The notes: generated by a model not told the origin, from the letters alone. Positions 1 through 11,850 are shown, counted from the first letter of the stretch. The stretch: 64,000 nucleotides of DNA from Tachypleus tridentatus (GCF_004210375.1 NC_134825.1:62921558-62985557), one strand, 5' to 3'. Translations and numbers: made by a program.

Positions 1-203
1 TTCTAGTTAGATTTGGCACTGAGATTTACTTTACCTTCTTGTCATATAGAACACGTTGAACGGTTCAGAAATGTGAGTTTAAGCTTTATAAACTCTCATC
101 AAGCCAGTTAATTGAATGTTAAATAATGAATATTTATATACTTTTAGATTTGAAAGAGAGTTTGATTTAGATAATGCTGTGAAAAGGTAGAACATTTCTT
201 TAT

Positions 204-443
204 GGCGCGGCATGGCCAGGTGGTTAGGACCATCGACTCGGAATCCGAGGGTCGCGGATTCAGATATTTTCTCGGGGGGCATTATAATGTGACGGTTAAT
301 CCGACTAGTTGTTGGTAAAAGAGCAGCCCAAGAGGTAGTTATGGGTGATGATGACTAGCTTCCTTCTCTCTAGTCTTAAATCGGGGACGACCAGCGCAGA
401 TAGCCCTTGTGTAGCTGTGCGCGAAATTTAATACAAACCAAAC
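204..443 (+). repeat. SINE-A (tRNA-headed SINE), complete but diverged
   Basis: The head resembles a tRNA promoter (GGCATGGCCAGGTGGTTAGG, then GGTCGCGGATTC). The body follows the family: block GTGACGGTTAATCCGACTA, GGTAAAAGAGCAGCCCAAGAG, and a tail ending GCGCGAAATTTAATACAAAC. It lies in the intron upstream of the first visible SLC10 exon. Confidence 0.85.
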
Positions 444-460
444 TTTTTTTTTTACGAATA

Positions 461-544
461 CAAACATTGATGTTACATATAAAACGTAGCAAAGTTGTTA
501 ACAAACATTGATGTTACATATAAAACGTAGCAAAGTTGTTAACA
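461..544 (+). repeat. 41-bp tandem duplication next to a splice acceptor
   Basis: Two back-to-back copies, essentially identical, of a 41-bp unit that starts CAAACATTGATG and ends AAGTTGTTAA. The second copy ends about 43 bp before the AG acceptor of the SLC10 exon at 588. Each unit ends in TGTTAAC, which resembles an animal branch-point site. Confidence 0.9.
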
Positions 545-587
545 AGAAAATTACTTTTATACGAATACTAATTTTATTTTATTTCAG

Positions 588-3500
588 TGTTGCTATGACA
601 ACTTGGTCAACGATTATCGCCCTTGGGATGATGCCATTTAACTTATGGGTTTATGGACATGGAATTGATACAGGAGAAGTTACAGTTCCTTACTGGAAGC
701 TGGCGCTGTCTTTGATTATGATTACCTTGCCTCTTGGTATTGGAATGGTAGTTAAGATGAAGTTACCAAAAGTGGCTCCGTACTTCACAAAGGTAGAAAT
801 CTCCAGGATAATAATCACATATGGTAGCCATATACAGACCTAGAAGTTTTCCGCGTATTTATTTATGTGGACGAGTCAAAAAGTGAAGGTATATCGGTAG
901 TTTTATCAACAAGTTAAATGTTTTTAAAATATATATATACGTTACTAAATAATTTTAGCTTAAATACAAAAGCTCTTCTTTAAATTCTTCAAAAATTGGT
1001 TCCAAATAATATTAATATTTGGAGAGGTAAATCAACAATTTTGTAAAAGTTTGAAAGTGATATACTTATAAACTACGACTCAAAGCTTTAAAGAATGTAA
1101 CATGAAGATGAAAATTAAACATCTGAACAATAACAACAGTGATTAAGTCAAAAAAATAAAGCTAAATGTTTGAAACAACGTTCAGTTTATTGGTTAAATA
1201 ATATAGTGCAAACTTAGCGCAAATTTAAACATTTCCTTTCCTCAAACATACATTTCATAAACAGAACAGCAGTTAGTAAGGCTGTTGCCCGGCATGCTAC
1301 CAGAGGCGATACAAATAGAACACATTTGGCACATTTAATGATCAAATCTTTTTAAACGTGGTTGTATTCAATACACTCATAATAAATTGTTTCAACAGTA
1401 GAAATTTCTCGAACATAACTTTTACGCTGCATGTCATTGTTATTTTACCACAGAGCTAAATCGCTTTTTAGGTGTTCTAAAATCATGTTTTTATAATGAT
1501 ATACCTATTGCGGAATGTCTACAAGATAAATGATCTCATACATCTAACTTTATTGTTCAGCATATTATAGACTTAAAATATTTCTTTAATAATGAGCAAT
1601 AAGTGGAAGTATATATCTTCTTTACGACCTTTATCTATTCTCTAAACCTTTTTCTTTACCTTATTAGTTAAATTTGCAGTGATGTTTTAAAATAGCTGTC
1701 AGTTACTTCGTAACTGTTATTATAACTTTCTCGAGTGTAAAGGCCTTGTATCTTATTAACTACAATATTGTATATGCTTTCATTTTGAAAACATCATATT
1801 TTTTTTTATCTTGCTAGATTGGAAGTTACAGCGGATTTGCTGTCATTCTTGTCGTTCAGATAATGGAAGTCTTCATTTTTCCTGACATTTTTGAAAGCGT
1901 GCCCTTTACTCTTTATATAGCTGAAGTGATAATGCCAAGTACAGGAATAGCACTGGGAGTCGTTTTTGGATGGATATTCCGCCAAACGTGGCCTGTTTCT
2001 AGAACCATTGGGATTGAATCTGGATTTCAGAATGTCGGAACAGCCCTAACTGTGATATCTTTATCATTCCCTTTCGAAGTGAGATTCTATTTCTCATGGA
2101 TCAGATTTTTATTATAATTTTAAATAATATTTCAGCGAATTACCTTATAGTTCTGATTTTCTCATTATTGTGAAATAGATGTAGAAATCGGCTGACTTTA
2201 GGTGTTTAGGTATATTACGAACCTTTTATTAGGTGACATAATTTCATCCAAATGAATATATTTTAGTATTTTTATAACACACACCATGTTTAACAAAAAA
2301 AAATATTTTGATTTAAAACCTCATACACACTTATCTGAAACCCATATGGAAAACAACTTTATTTGGGTAATATTTTTGTGTGCTACAACTATACTCTTCA
2401 AAAAAAGAAACGCAAAAGGGATATTTTTGTTATTTTAAAGAGAAATATATGTAATAACGTTACAAGCTCAGAGTATGTGATGTTACACGTGTTAAGGCAC
2501 TGATTGTCAGACCAAAATGACAATAAAAGCTGTGCACTTTGAAAACGGAGGAAAACATCGGGTTTTTCGCCAAAACGCATGCGTGTCCAATAAATTTGTT
2601 TGAGAGATCTGCATGTTCTGCAAGTGCAACATGTGCAAAATCCCTATAAAAGTGACGGGTTCTCGGTTTCCATAGCTCAGTGTTAAGCCACCGACACGCA
2701 ATACAGTTACGCCAAGACTGACTGAAGCACAACGCAACAACGTCATTGGTCGCTTGGAAGCAGGCAAATCTCGATCAGATGTTGCCAGAGCTGTGAATGT
2801 CCACCGAAGCACCATCACAAGGCTATGGAATGATCCACAACATGGATCAACTCGTGACCGTCCACGATCTGGCAGACCTCGTGTGACCACGCCCGCACAA
2901 GATCGCTACATCCGGTTACGACACCTTCGGAATAGGACCACCACTGCGACGTCTACTGCCTCAACCATACCAGGGCTGCGTAGGATTTCCGATCAGACCG
3001 TACGCAACCGTCTACGAGATGCAGGAATCCGACCTCGACGTCCAGTCAGAGTCGTCATCCTCACCTAGCAACATCGTCAAGCACGGCTGCAGTGGACTCG
3101 GGCACATGGGGTATGGCCTCATCGACGATGGAGGCATGTTTGGTTCAGCGATGAATCACGTTTTATGCTTTGTAGGCAGGATGGATGGACCCGTGTTTAC
3201 TGTCGCCGAGGTGAACGTTTTGCAGCAAACTGTGCACAGGATGTTGACAGATTTGGTGGTGGCAGCGTCATGATGTGGGCTGCCATCGCCTACAATGCCA
3301 GAACAGACCTTTTGCACATTCGAGGGAATCTTACGGCTCAACGATACGTCGACGAGATTCTTAGGCCCCATGTGCAACCCATCATGGTGAACGTCAACGA
3401 CGTTTTTCAACATGACAACAGCCCGAATCACCACTGTCTTCTTGAGACACCACAACATCAACGTTCTTCCCTGGCCCTCCAGATCACCAGATTTAAACCC

Positions 3501-6500
3501 CATCGAACATCTTTGGGACGAGTTGGACCGACCTCTGCGACGGCGACAACCTCAACCGCAGACTCTACCTCAGCTTGCAGCAGCTTTGCAGTCTGAGTGG
3601 ACAGCCATTCCACAGGATGTGATTCGTCATCTCATCGCTTCCATGGGCAGGAGATGCCAAGCAGTTATTGAAGCTCACGGGGGGCATACTCGTTATTGAC
3701 GTTGAGTGACGTTAAACTTCACCTAGTGAGCGTGGACTTCGCCTTTGCAGACTTTGGATGTTCGGCAGTGAATGTGCAAAGTTTCACACATGTCATACAG
3801 AACTACCCGGAATAAACTTGTTAACAATTTGTCTCATATTTTCCCTTTTGCGTTTCTTTTTTTGAAGAGTATATTTCATTGACACATTTTCCCTCAAACA
3901 AATACTTTCAAAATAGCACTTAAGGGATTTTGATCAAATTACATTCTTCCTAAACGAAGTTGCTATAATCCCAAGATAAGTTGTTATAAAATATATTTGT
4001 TTGGTTTGAATTTTGCGCAAAGCTACACAAGGGCTATTTGCGCTAGCCGTCCCTAATTTAACAGTGTAAGACTAGAGGGAAGGCAGCTAGTCATCATCAC
4101 CCACCGCTAGCTCTTGGGCTACTCTTTTACCAACGAATAGTGGAATTGACCGTCACATTATAATGCCCCCACGGCTGAAAGGGTGATCATGTTTGGTGCG
4201 ACGGGGATTCCAACCCGCGACCCTCAGATTACGAGACGAGTGCCTTAACTATCTGCCCATGCCGGGCCTATAAAATATATTTAAAACAAATTTATTCCTC
4301 GATAGGTTGTAGGGAAACGTAGAAGTAAACATGTTTATCGAATGCAAACAAAACATTTAAAAAATGTAATACTATTGTTTTACTTCTACACTTTTCTTTA
4401 TATAACTGTGTTTGTAAGTATGTCCAAAATAAAAATTAAATTGCATCTTTTAAATTAATCACATAATGTACTTGCATAGAATTAAATATTACTTCTTAGT
4501 ATGGAAGCATAAAACATGAATAGCGCATTCATATTATTTTGAATAGGCCGGTTATGGTACAGCAGTTAACCTGGCGGATTGTGGGTCAAATGGCATAAGA
4601 TATGAGTCGTAATTCCTTTGAACATGCTACACACTTTCAAGCGTAGCCACCTTAAAACGTAACAATACATTCTTTCAGTCAGTTAAAGAGTCAGACAAAG
4701 CCCTTTTGGTGGTGGATGCTACGGGCTGACTGCCGTTCGGGTTTAGAATTAAATGTCTTTCGAATTGTGACAATTTTCTGGAAAATAGCACTTATGCTTT
4801 TGTTATTTGAAATCATTAGTGTAAAAGGTTATAACATGAGCTATGTCTTGTTCTTAACAAATACATTTAGTTTTACTACATTACTGTTAAGAGCGTGATT
4901 TTAAAGTGTGATGTAACAGGTTTAAGCTATATGTGTGTGTGTGTATTGGGTTAAACATACATTGTTAGCTATTTATAAACCTATGAATTTATAATAGTAA
5001 TTAGGGTGTATGTAGTCACATGTTTAAGTTTAAGCACAGAGCTAGATAATGGACTAGTTGTGCTCTGCTCTCTACGGATATCAAAACCCGGTTTCTAGTG
5101 TTGTAAAACCACAGACATATCTCCGTGCCACTGCAGTAGTCAAATATTGAATTATAAAACTATTTGTATCAATAAACAACACTAACACAAGAAATATAAA
5201 TATTTATTTTATTTCTGAACGCCTCTATAAAAAAGTCAGTAAGACTTCATGAATATTTTTCACAAGGCCACCCACACTGTATTCTATATACCTAGGAATT
5301 CAGCTCAACTCTCTTTCAAAAAACAGACTTTTTAAAACAATTGATTTCTAATACTACAGTCGTTATATTTAACAAGGCATTTTGAGTTCAAACATCAGAC
5401 ATCTAAAACTCAGATTTTTCACCTCAGCAAAGATCCTAAAATTATAATCAAAAACACAAGTTAAAAACCTATAACCATGATCGAATTTATATCTCTGATA
5501 TCTCCAACTTAATGAAAGACATCATTACCTGCTATTCACTCTAAATTCTCGCACGTTGTTATGCTCTTAAGGTAGATCGTAAACTTAATTTCACTCCAAG
5601 TCGAAATCAGGCACTATTATATCAAGAGAATTAAAAGACAACCATATTAATAGTGTTATTTATAAATACAAAAAGTAGAGTTATAGAAACATAGGTGAAA
5701 CAGGAAGATAAACTTATTTAGAAGCTCAATCGTGCAAATTCTCATATTTTTAACATAAATAAAACTCTGGTCACAAGATTTCATCTCATTAAATTCACGT
5801 AATTTAAAAGAAAAACAGCAACTACAAACCTTATCTTACCACCACCAAACATGCTCGGCTTCTTAGCTCTTGGGGTATTAAAATGTGACTGACTGTCAAT
5901 CTCACTATTCGTTGCTAAAGAATGGCTCAACAACTGGCGGTGGGTATTACCGGTCAGTTGCTTTTCTTTTCATATGCGTAATAGTCTTGTCATAAACAAA
6001 CAAAGATTTATGTAGAAATAATATTCAAAATCAGGCGACTTCATGGAGAAGTAATTTGAATATTTATTTATCTGTAGGTTCAAAAAGAGGTTCTTCTGTT
6101 TCCTGCGTTATATGGTTTTTGCATGCTGTCTGTTGGATTTCTCATGGCCTTGTTATTTAACATATACAAACGGTTCTTTCAAAAGAAGTCCGGTGTTGTC
6201 ACAGACGAAACTATAGATAAATCTCAACAATCAGGTAAGTTTATGGTAGAATCATAATTTATCACCAAGTGCTTTTGTAGGATATATTAAGTTAAAGATA
6301 TTCATTATCTTCGCAGCTTTCACTATAAATGTTTGTCCACCACACCTGTATTTTTAAATATATTCCAGTGGCGGATTTAGGGTGGGTGGTTATGGTGGCA
6401 TAATATTTTTTTAAATAATGTATAAAGAGGATGGATAGCCATCCTGGCCACGTACCCTAAATCCGCCACTGTATTCTGTTGTTTTGTCTTTTTATTTATA

Positions 6501-8066
6501 CGTGACAAACCCTTGTATTAAAAAAAAAATCCATTAGCCGGAAGATGTATTTCCATTACAAAATAAAACCTTTTTTTTAATATCCTTTTCTGTAGATATT
6601 AGGCTTTTCATTTTAAACAAAACTATAAAATCATAAAAGACACCGCGAAATACTCGACTATATAAATATCATACGTTATAAATCTACGTGTATTATTATC
6701 TCTATCAGATTTTGTTTTGTAAGATACTTTGCCAGGAAAGTAATTCATAGTCGTATTTCGACAGGATTACATAAATTAATCACAAGTTTGTTATAAAATA
6801 GTGTTATTAAGTTATCAGAAGTTTTAGAGAACAACTGAGGAAACGCATAATATCCACTATGCTTACAAACAAGGGAACTTGGAATTCCATTAAAACCTGT
6901 AAGCACAAGTTACTTTTACGATTAGCGAAAATTTTAAGCAAATATGTTTATTAATTGGCTAAGTGTACCTTCCATTTTTCTCGAGATTTGTGTTGGAACA
7001 TTGTTTGTGAAGTTAGGCCTACAAATAAAACTTCTGAAACAAACATTATGGAAGAAGTAAATTATTCGCTATTGTTATCTGGATTGGACTTCGCATTACC
7101 TTTGCCAAATTATCCAGAAAAATGACGTTCAATGATAGATCACGTTACAAAAAAGTGTTATGTGAGCATCATCGCACCAGTAAGAAATTTATTGTTCTTA
7201 TAAGTAAGAAGTGTAGTAACATGAAAACAATATAAAATTCTGAAAAATAAATATTTGTATAATCAGCCATTATTTTATAAAAAAATAATTCCATTTGTAA
7301 AACAGTTTTTCTTAACATTCCTATGCTAGAAACAAAGATTATAGCGTAATAAGAAAGTCTGTTAAAAGAAAACTGTGACCACCTCCTATAGTGTACTTTT
7401 TTAGTTTTAATTGACTTTAAGAATGTCATAATTTATTTCACATATCATAACATGGGACTTATATAACATTTCGAAATTTCTTTATATTTTTGCCATCGTT
7501 CAAATGAAGTATAAAACATCTGTCTGTGAAAATAAAATTCTTCGGAAAATCGAACAGGTGCAGCAGAAAATATGTTAAATGTGATATTTTGTCATCAAAC
7601 CTAATATATCACTTGCGTTAAGATCATGGCGATTTAATACCATCTTGTCACTTATAGCATATACAAGCATTAAAGTTTAATACCTAATTCATTTATAATT
7701 TTTATTGCTATTTTAGTTAACAGTTAGCAATATTTCCTTGAAGACGACAGTAATTAGACGTAAATGATTGCATTGGATACTAACCATGACAATGAAGGCT
7801 AATCTATTTTTTCATCAACCACAATAGTGCTTATCATGACTATAATGCCATGTACGTTTATATTTCAAAATAATTGTATATTTTTATTTAATCATCCAAC
7901 AAGAAATTATTTATGTATCTGTGTTTGTCTTAGAAATGTGGTTTATTTTTTATTTGTAGTAGAAATCACAGAAATGAAGGATAACGATGTCAAAGGGGTG
8001 GATAATCCTGAATTCGTATCTGATCCTGAACTTCAACATGATAAAATTTCTCATGTTACTCAGTGA
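588..8066 (+). CDS. SLC10-family sodium/bile-acid-type cotransporter, last four coding exons
   Basis: Multi-pass membrane carrier of the SLC10 (bile acid:sodium symporter) family; the 5' exons lie outside the window. Coding exons: 588-792, 1818-2078, 6078-6234 and 7960-8066 (TGA stop). All have AG acceptors and GT donors (GTAGAA, GTGAGA, GTAAGT), and phases agree across every junction. They encode about 242 C-terminal residues. Exon 1 holds the family stretch MTTWSTIIALGMMP, close to MTSCSTLLALGMMP of the mammalian ileal transporter. Exon 2 holds ESGFQN, matching the ETGMQN motif whose Glu and Gln help bind sodium. Exon 3 encodes the last membrane helix and a basic edge (YKRFFQKK). Exon 4 is a short hydrophilic, acidic cytoplasmic tail containing NPEF. 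The family imports bile acids, steroid sulfates or other organic anions with Na+ across the plasma membrane; the substrate here cannot be told. The reading frame is intact in what is visible. Member number within SLC10 is not assigned. Confidence 0.9.
793..1817 (+). other. SLC10 intron, no further feature seen
   Basis: AT-rich intron between the exons at 588-792 and 1818-2078. No repeat family or coding signal was recognised. Confidence 0.7.
2392..3871 (+). mobile_element. Tc1-like DNA transposon, nearly complete, in an SLC10 intron
   Basis: The 1480-bp element has perfect inverted ends of about 30 bp (TACTCTTCAAAAAAAGAAAC inward from each side) and sits in a TA duplication (2390-2391 and 3872-3873). 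The transposase reads on the plus strand from about 2688. It shows a helix-turn-helix DNA-binding region (2709-2850), the GRPR linker (2872-2883), then DDE motifs: WFSDESRF near 3141-3164, FQHDN near 3405, and DLNPIEHLWDE near 3495. Defects: the expected ATG (before PPTRNTVTPRL) reads AAG at 2685-2687, a TAG stop lies at 3066-3068, and bases are missing just after HDN (about 3418), shifting the frame. It is therefore inactive as it stands. Perfect ends suggest a fairly recent insertion. Confidence 0.93.
2685..3699 (+). pseudogene. Tc1 transposase, broken
   Basis: DDE-type (DD34E clade) transposase of the Tc1 element. Two pieces are in the same frame: 2688-3065, and 3069 to about 3417, separated by one stop. 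The C-terminal piece (about 3412-3699, ending HGGHTRY) is in another frame. The enzyme would cut and paste the element at TA sites in the nucleus. The N-terminal helix-turn-helix part contains RSDVARAVNVHRSTITRLWN. The catalytic Asp of HDN is present, but the residues usually following it (ARPHT in relatives) are missing. Confidence 0.88.
3999..4268 (-). repeat. SINE-A, full-length, with target-site duplication
   Basis: Reverse-oriented full copy ending ATGCCGGGCC. A 14-bp direct repeat, TATAAAATATATTT, flanks it at 3985-3998 and 4269-4282. It lies in the SLC10 intron downstream of the Tc1 element. Confidence 0.93.
5028..5133 (-). repeat. SINE-B (short tRNA-headed SINE)
   Basis: Reverse copy. 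It shows AAGCACAGAGCTAG, then the box-B-like part ATATCAAAACCCGGTTTCTA, and ends near the A-box side ACAGACATATCTCCGTGCCA. It is intronic in the SLC10 gene. Confidence 0.75.
5134..6077 (+). other. SLC10 intron, mostly plain
   Basis: Apart from the SINE-A fragment listed separately, this is AT-rich intron sequence with no recognised feature. Confidence 0.6.
5843..5950 (+). repeat. SINE-A internal fragment, diverged
   Basis: The middle part only: AACATGCTCGG, TCTCACTATTCGTTG, then AACTGGCGGTGGGT. Both the head and the tail are missing. Confidence 0.7.
6366..6471. mobile_element. 106-bp hAT-like MITE
   Basis: Terminal inverted repeats begin CAGTGGCGGATTTAGGGT on both sides, at 6366 and reading back from 6471. 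They continue imperfectly for about 24 bp. TATTC lies on each side (6361-6365 and 6472-6476), a 5-bp target duplication. It carries no coding capacity. It sits in the intron between the last two SLC10 coding exons. Confidence 0.8.
6426..6653 (+). repeat. Source-side copy of a 227-bp dispersed duplication
   Basis: Nearly identical to 9130-9356, the only clear length change being in a poly-A run. It begins inside the MITE and runs through 180 bp of intron, so it was copied as ordinary DNA and not by MITE transposition. Confidence 0.9.
6654..7959 (+). other. SLC10 last intron, plain
   Basis: AT-rich intron. No repeat family or coding signal was recognised. Confidence 0.6.
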
Positions 8067-9129
8067 TGTTTGTTTGTTACTACGGAGATGAAAAAAATAT
8101 ATGAAAATAGTATATAGAGAGAAAGGAAGAAGTTACGTACGTTATATTAAAATGATTTTGGAGACTCATCACATCGATACAGTACTTGTCTTCACGTTCG
8201 ATCATAATATCTAACCAGATGGTATTTTGATACCTTATATATAAATATATCTCCGTAGCATAACTTTCTTTGCAAAAAAGTCTGTCACGAGGCTGTCATG
8301 TCTAAAACACACAACTGCTTCCTTTGGTTTAATAATCCATTCAGTGTACAAGGAGGACAAGTTCTTGGCGTATGTTTCAACAGTTTCATCACACAGGAAT
8401 TCGTAAACGCTGTGTTGCGACTTGACCGATATGTCTGTATATGGAATAACATGCATAATCTACTTACATTCATCAGTTGCGACGGTTGTACAGATAAGTC
8501 ATGGAAGTAACTTGAATACACATTACATGTACTGCTTTTCCAGCCTGAAATCTTTATTGATAACGTTCCTCACTGTTATCTGGAACAGGTACACAGCTCT
8601 TGCCACTGACCGACAGCGATACAATTCGGTAGCTTATCATACTACTAAAATATAGTTACTTTACATTTCTATCTGTCCACCAGCAACACAGCGGTATGTC
8701 TGCGGACTCATACCGCTAGAAACCGGCAGAGACAGCCATGTTGTAGTCATGTGCATAATTCCAATCAAATAAACAATACGTTATACAGCAAATTTATATT
8801 TCTGTCGTTGTCCTGTGACTTGCTGCTTTATATATTTACGTTCATGTTAACTTAACGTGCTTAGCTCTCTGACATATTTTGCTAATGTTGTTAAATCGGA
8901 GAAAATTGACACTTTGAGCTTGATTTTGATTCTTAAATTACATTCAAATCAATGTTGAGATTTAAAGTATATTAGAACTATATTTTGAATTTTAAACTAG
9001 ATTAGAATTGTAGTTGTGGTTTAAATTATGGCAGAAGCGCAGAAATCTCCATTTAGCGAGATTATATCTGTAAATATAATCTACATATATTATATGTAGT
9101 GTACTTATAATACACTAAGTACGTGTATT
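8067..9129 (+). other. SLC10 3' flank, with a SINE-B fragment
   Basis: Sequence after the SLC10 stop. A short SINE-B head piece (ACAGCGGTATGTCTGCGGAC) lies at about 8685-8730, and an AATAAA follows at 8768-8773. It could serve as a polyadenylation signal, but this is weak evidence. Small open frames on both strands at 8235-8655 look like chance. Confidence 0.5.
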
Positions 9130-9356
9130 AGAGGATGGATAGCCATCCTGGCCACGTACCCTAAATCCGCCACTGTATTCTGTTGTTTTGTCTTTTTATT
9201 TATACGTGACAAACCCTTGTATTAAAAAAAATTCCATTAGCCGGAAGATGTATTTCCATTACAAAATAAAACCTTTTTTTTAATATCCTTTTCTGTAGAT
9301 ATTAGGCTTTTCATTTTAAACAAAACTATAAAATCATAAAAGACACCGCGAAATAC
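9130..9356 (+). repeat. Second copy of the 227-bp intron-derived duplication
   Basis: Matches 6426-6653 almost base for base. It carries only the right half of the MITE, so it postdates that insertion. Confidence 0.9.
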
Positions 9357-9877
9357 ATAGATGTTATATGTATATCTAACATATACATATCAGTATAAAG
9401 GTATTATAAAGATACCTTTACGCAACACTTATCATCACTATTGTGCCTTACATGTTTATAGATATACTGGTTCAAGATTCTCATGTGGAACTTTGTATAC
9501 CAAAGCTTTAGTTTAAAACTATTACACGTAATAATGAACACAGCTTGGTTTTCCTGACATTAAGTTATCTTTTATCACATATGCGCCCTATAAATTAAGT
9601 TTCTAAACGGATATACGAGCTGTGATATAGTGGTTGTACAGAATTTTATGCAACATGAAGTACTTTTTCTCAAAATAAGCAGGGATACAATTATGTAAAC
9701 TAAATCTTGTCTTATTTGTTTGTTTTTGTGAGAAAAATGGAACTTATTGCATTATTTTAAATAAGAGACTTGGTGAGCGTGCATTCATGCTGATTTAAAA
9801 GACCAAGGAGATTGTACAGAACGGTCTAAAAGAGTGATTCATTAGCATTTGAAATGAAGCAGCACATTATTTTTGTG
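9357..9877. other. No feature seen
   Basis: AT-rich sequence with no recognisable gene or repeat. Confidence 0.5.
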
Positions 9878-9993
9878 GGTATGTGTTTTCTTACAGCAAA
9901 GCCACATCGAGTTATCTGCTGAGTCTACTGAAGGGAATCGAACCCGTGATTTTAGCGTTGTAAATCCATAGACATGCTACTGTACCAGCAGGA
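9878..9993 (-). repeat. SINE-C (tRNA-headed SINE with GATGTGGCT tail)
   Basis: Reverse copy. It shows AGCCACATCGAGTTATCTGC, GGGAATCGAACCCGTGATTT (B-box) and TAGCGTTGTAAATCC. It matches the better-preserved copy at 14918-15050. Confidence 0.75.
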
Positions 9994-10828
9994 GACTATT
10001 TCTGTGTAACACAGCAACGAAGAATTTAATCGTTGTGTGAGGCAAGACAAAATTCTTCTTTAAAAGAAAACGAAGAAATAACAAAACGTGGTGATTAGAT
10101 GGTCGTATTCAGTTGTTAACAACTGTATAGCTTATTTAACAAACTCTCTTGTTGTTCTCGGTATAACTTTTTCAACCACAAGTTGAGAAGTATTATATTG
10201 TGTCGCATCACACAAATGTAACGCTTGTAAATTCATCTGCTGTTTTAAAATATAAAACCAATGTTAAAATCTTAGTTTTTAAGCCCATACCAGTCGACAA
10301 AGTAATTCTTGTATGTTTGTTTTAGTATTACTTTGTTCATCCTTACTTACGTTTTTAACATCCCAAGACACATAGAATAGATTGAAAAATAAAGGCTAGA
10401 CACCACAAGAAAAACACAAAATAAATGACTTATTGGATCCAAAAGAGTTTTGATAAATGAATAAAAGTCTGGCAGTTATTAAAACACTTGTCTGATATTA
10501 TTAGCTGAGCAACAAGCGTGTTTCTGAATATCTTGTTTGTATCCGACGTTACTACAAATGTAGAGGACCTGGAACTTGTTTAAAACCTATACTTGTTTAA
10601 TCTGGTTAAATAATTCTCTAGACTGTTTGATGCAAGCTAAAACCTTGTATCACTATTCAATATAGGTTTAAACTTGTGCAGCTATTTTGTAATTACCATA
10701 AGAATTAACAAAGAGGCTTCCTGACAGTTAATAAGTTACGTTCCCATTCTAAGAGGTTGTTTACCCTTCATTATTCGTTTGTTTTTTTAAGGTTAACGCC
10801 TTTATATATTAAGTAATAAATTGTTTGT
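9994..10828. other. No feature seen
   Basis: AT-rich intergenic DNA. No gene, RNA or repeat was recognised. Confidence 0.5.
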
Positions 10829-10936
10829 GTGTAATTAAACACAAAGCTACATAATGAGATATCTGAGTTCTGTTCACCATGGATATCGAAACCAGGTTTC
10901 AAGCAGTATAAGTCCATAAACAGACCACTTTGCCCA
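10829..10936 (-). repeat. SINE-B whose 5' end runs into a tandem array
   Basis: Reverse copy: TAATTAAACACAAAGCTAC, then GGATATCGAAACCAGGTTTC. From 10895 its head region is repeated in tandem (see the next feature). Confidence 0.8.
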
Positions 10937-11180
10937 GTTTCAAGCAGTTTACGTACACAGACATACCATTTTGCCCGGTTTCAAGCAGTATAAGTCCACA
11001 GACATACCACTTTGCCCGGTTTCAAGCAGTATAAGTCCACAAACATACCACTTTGCTCAGTTTCAAGCAGTATAAGTCCACAAACATACCACTTTGCCCG
11101 GTTTCAAGCAGTATAAGTCCATAGACATACCACTTTGCCCAGTTTCAAGCAGAAAAAGTCCACAAACATACCACTTTGGC
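10895..11180. repeat. Minisatellite, about 7 x 41 bp, made of SINE-B head
   Basis: Seven units of about 41 bp, each reading GGTTTCAAGCAGTATAAGTC followed by CACAGACATACCACTTTGCCC with a few changes. The unit is the reverse complement of the SINE-B 5' end, covering the pol III A-box region. There are no spacers, so it is a tandem repeat and not a CRISPR array. Confidence 0.93.
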
Positions 11181-11317
11181 AGTTGAGGTTAAGTAATAAA
11201 TAACAAATATCTTATGATACCTATATGAAATATATGGGAAACAGTTTTGTGGTGAGAATGCTAAATATATAAGATATGATTTCAAAATTTGTTTTATGAA
11301 TATCACGTACAGATACT

Positions 11318-11850
11318 TAATACATATACGTAATAGACTGTTTTATTACTTTCTGGTAGCAGTGCTCCCCTTCCCACACAGCGGTATATCTGATAGTTAG
11401 TACATATACATAATAGACTGTTTTATTACTTTCTGGTAGCAGTGCTCCCCTTCCACACAGCGGTATATCTGATAGTTAGTACATATACATAATAGACTGT
11501 TTTATTACTTTCTGGTAGCAGTGCTCCCCTTCCCACACAGCGGTATATCTGATAGTTAGTACATATACTGTTTTATACTTTCTGGTAGCAGTGCTCCCCT
11601 TCCACACAGCGGTATATCTGATTTAGTATATACATAATAGACTGTTTTATTACTTTCTGGTAGCAGTGCTCCCCTTCCCACACAGCGGTATATCTGATAG
11701 TTAGTACATATACATAATAGACTGTTTTATTACTTTCTGGTAGCAGTGCTCCCCTTCCCACACAGCGGTATATCTGATAGTTAGTACATATACATAATAG
11801 ACTGTTTTATTACTTTCTGGTAGCAGTGCTCCCCCTTCCCACACACTGGT
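11318..11850. repeat. Minisatellite, about 7 x 80 bp, including SINE-B head
   Basis: Seven units of about 80 bp (one shortened, near 11557-11623). Each contains ATAATAGACTGTTTTATTAC, CTTTCTGGTAGCAGTGCTCC and CACACAGCGGTATATCTG. The last part is the first 20 bases or so of SINE-B, and the rest is flanking DNA. The array ends where a complete SINE-B begins. The open frame on the minus strand at 11573-11761 is only this repeat. Confidence 0.93.

Noticed and set aside
3156-3503. 115-codon minus-strand open frame
   Set aside because: It is the shadow of the Tc1 transposase on the other strand.
4545-4715. tRNA-like stretch (GGCCGGTTATGGTACAGCAG) and a 60-codon frame at 4716
   Set aside because: No SINE body or tail follows and the match to a tRNA is too poor; the frame has no support.
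7169-7429. 86-codon minus-strand open frame in the last SLC10 intron
   Set aside because: AT-rich, low-complexity Phe/Leu/Ile content with no recognisable domain and no splice support.
11573-11761. 62-codon open frame on the minus strand with internal repeats
   Set aside because: It lies wholly inside the 80-bp minisatellite; the protein repeat is just the DNA repeat.
10895-11850. Regular repeats that might be taken for a CRISPR array
   Set aside because: Units are directly adjacent with no unique spacers, and they derive from a SINE head in animal-type DNA.
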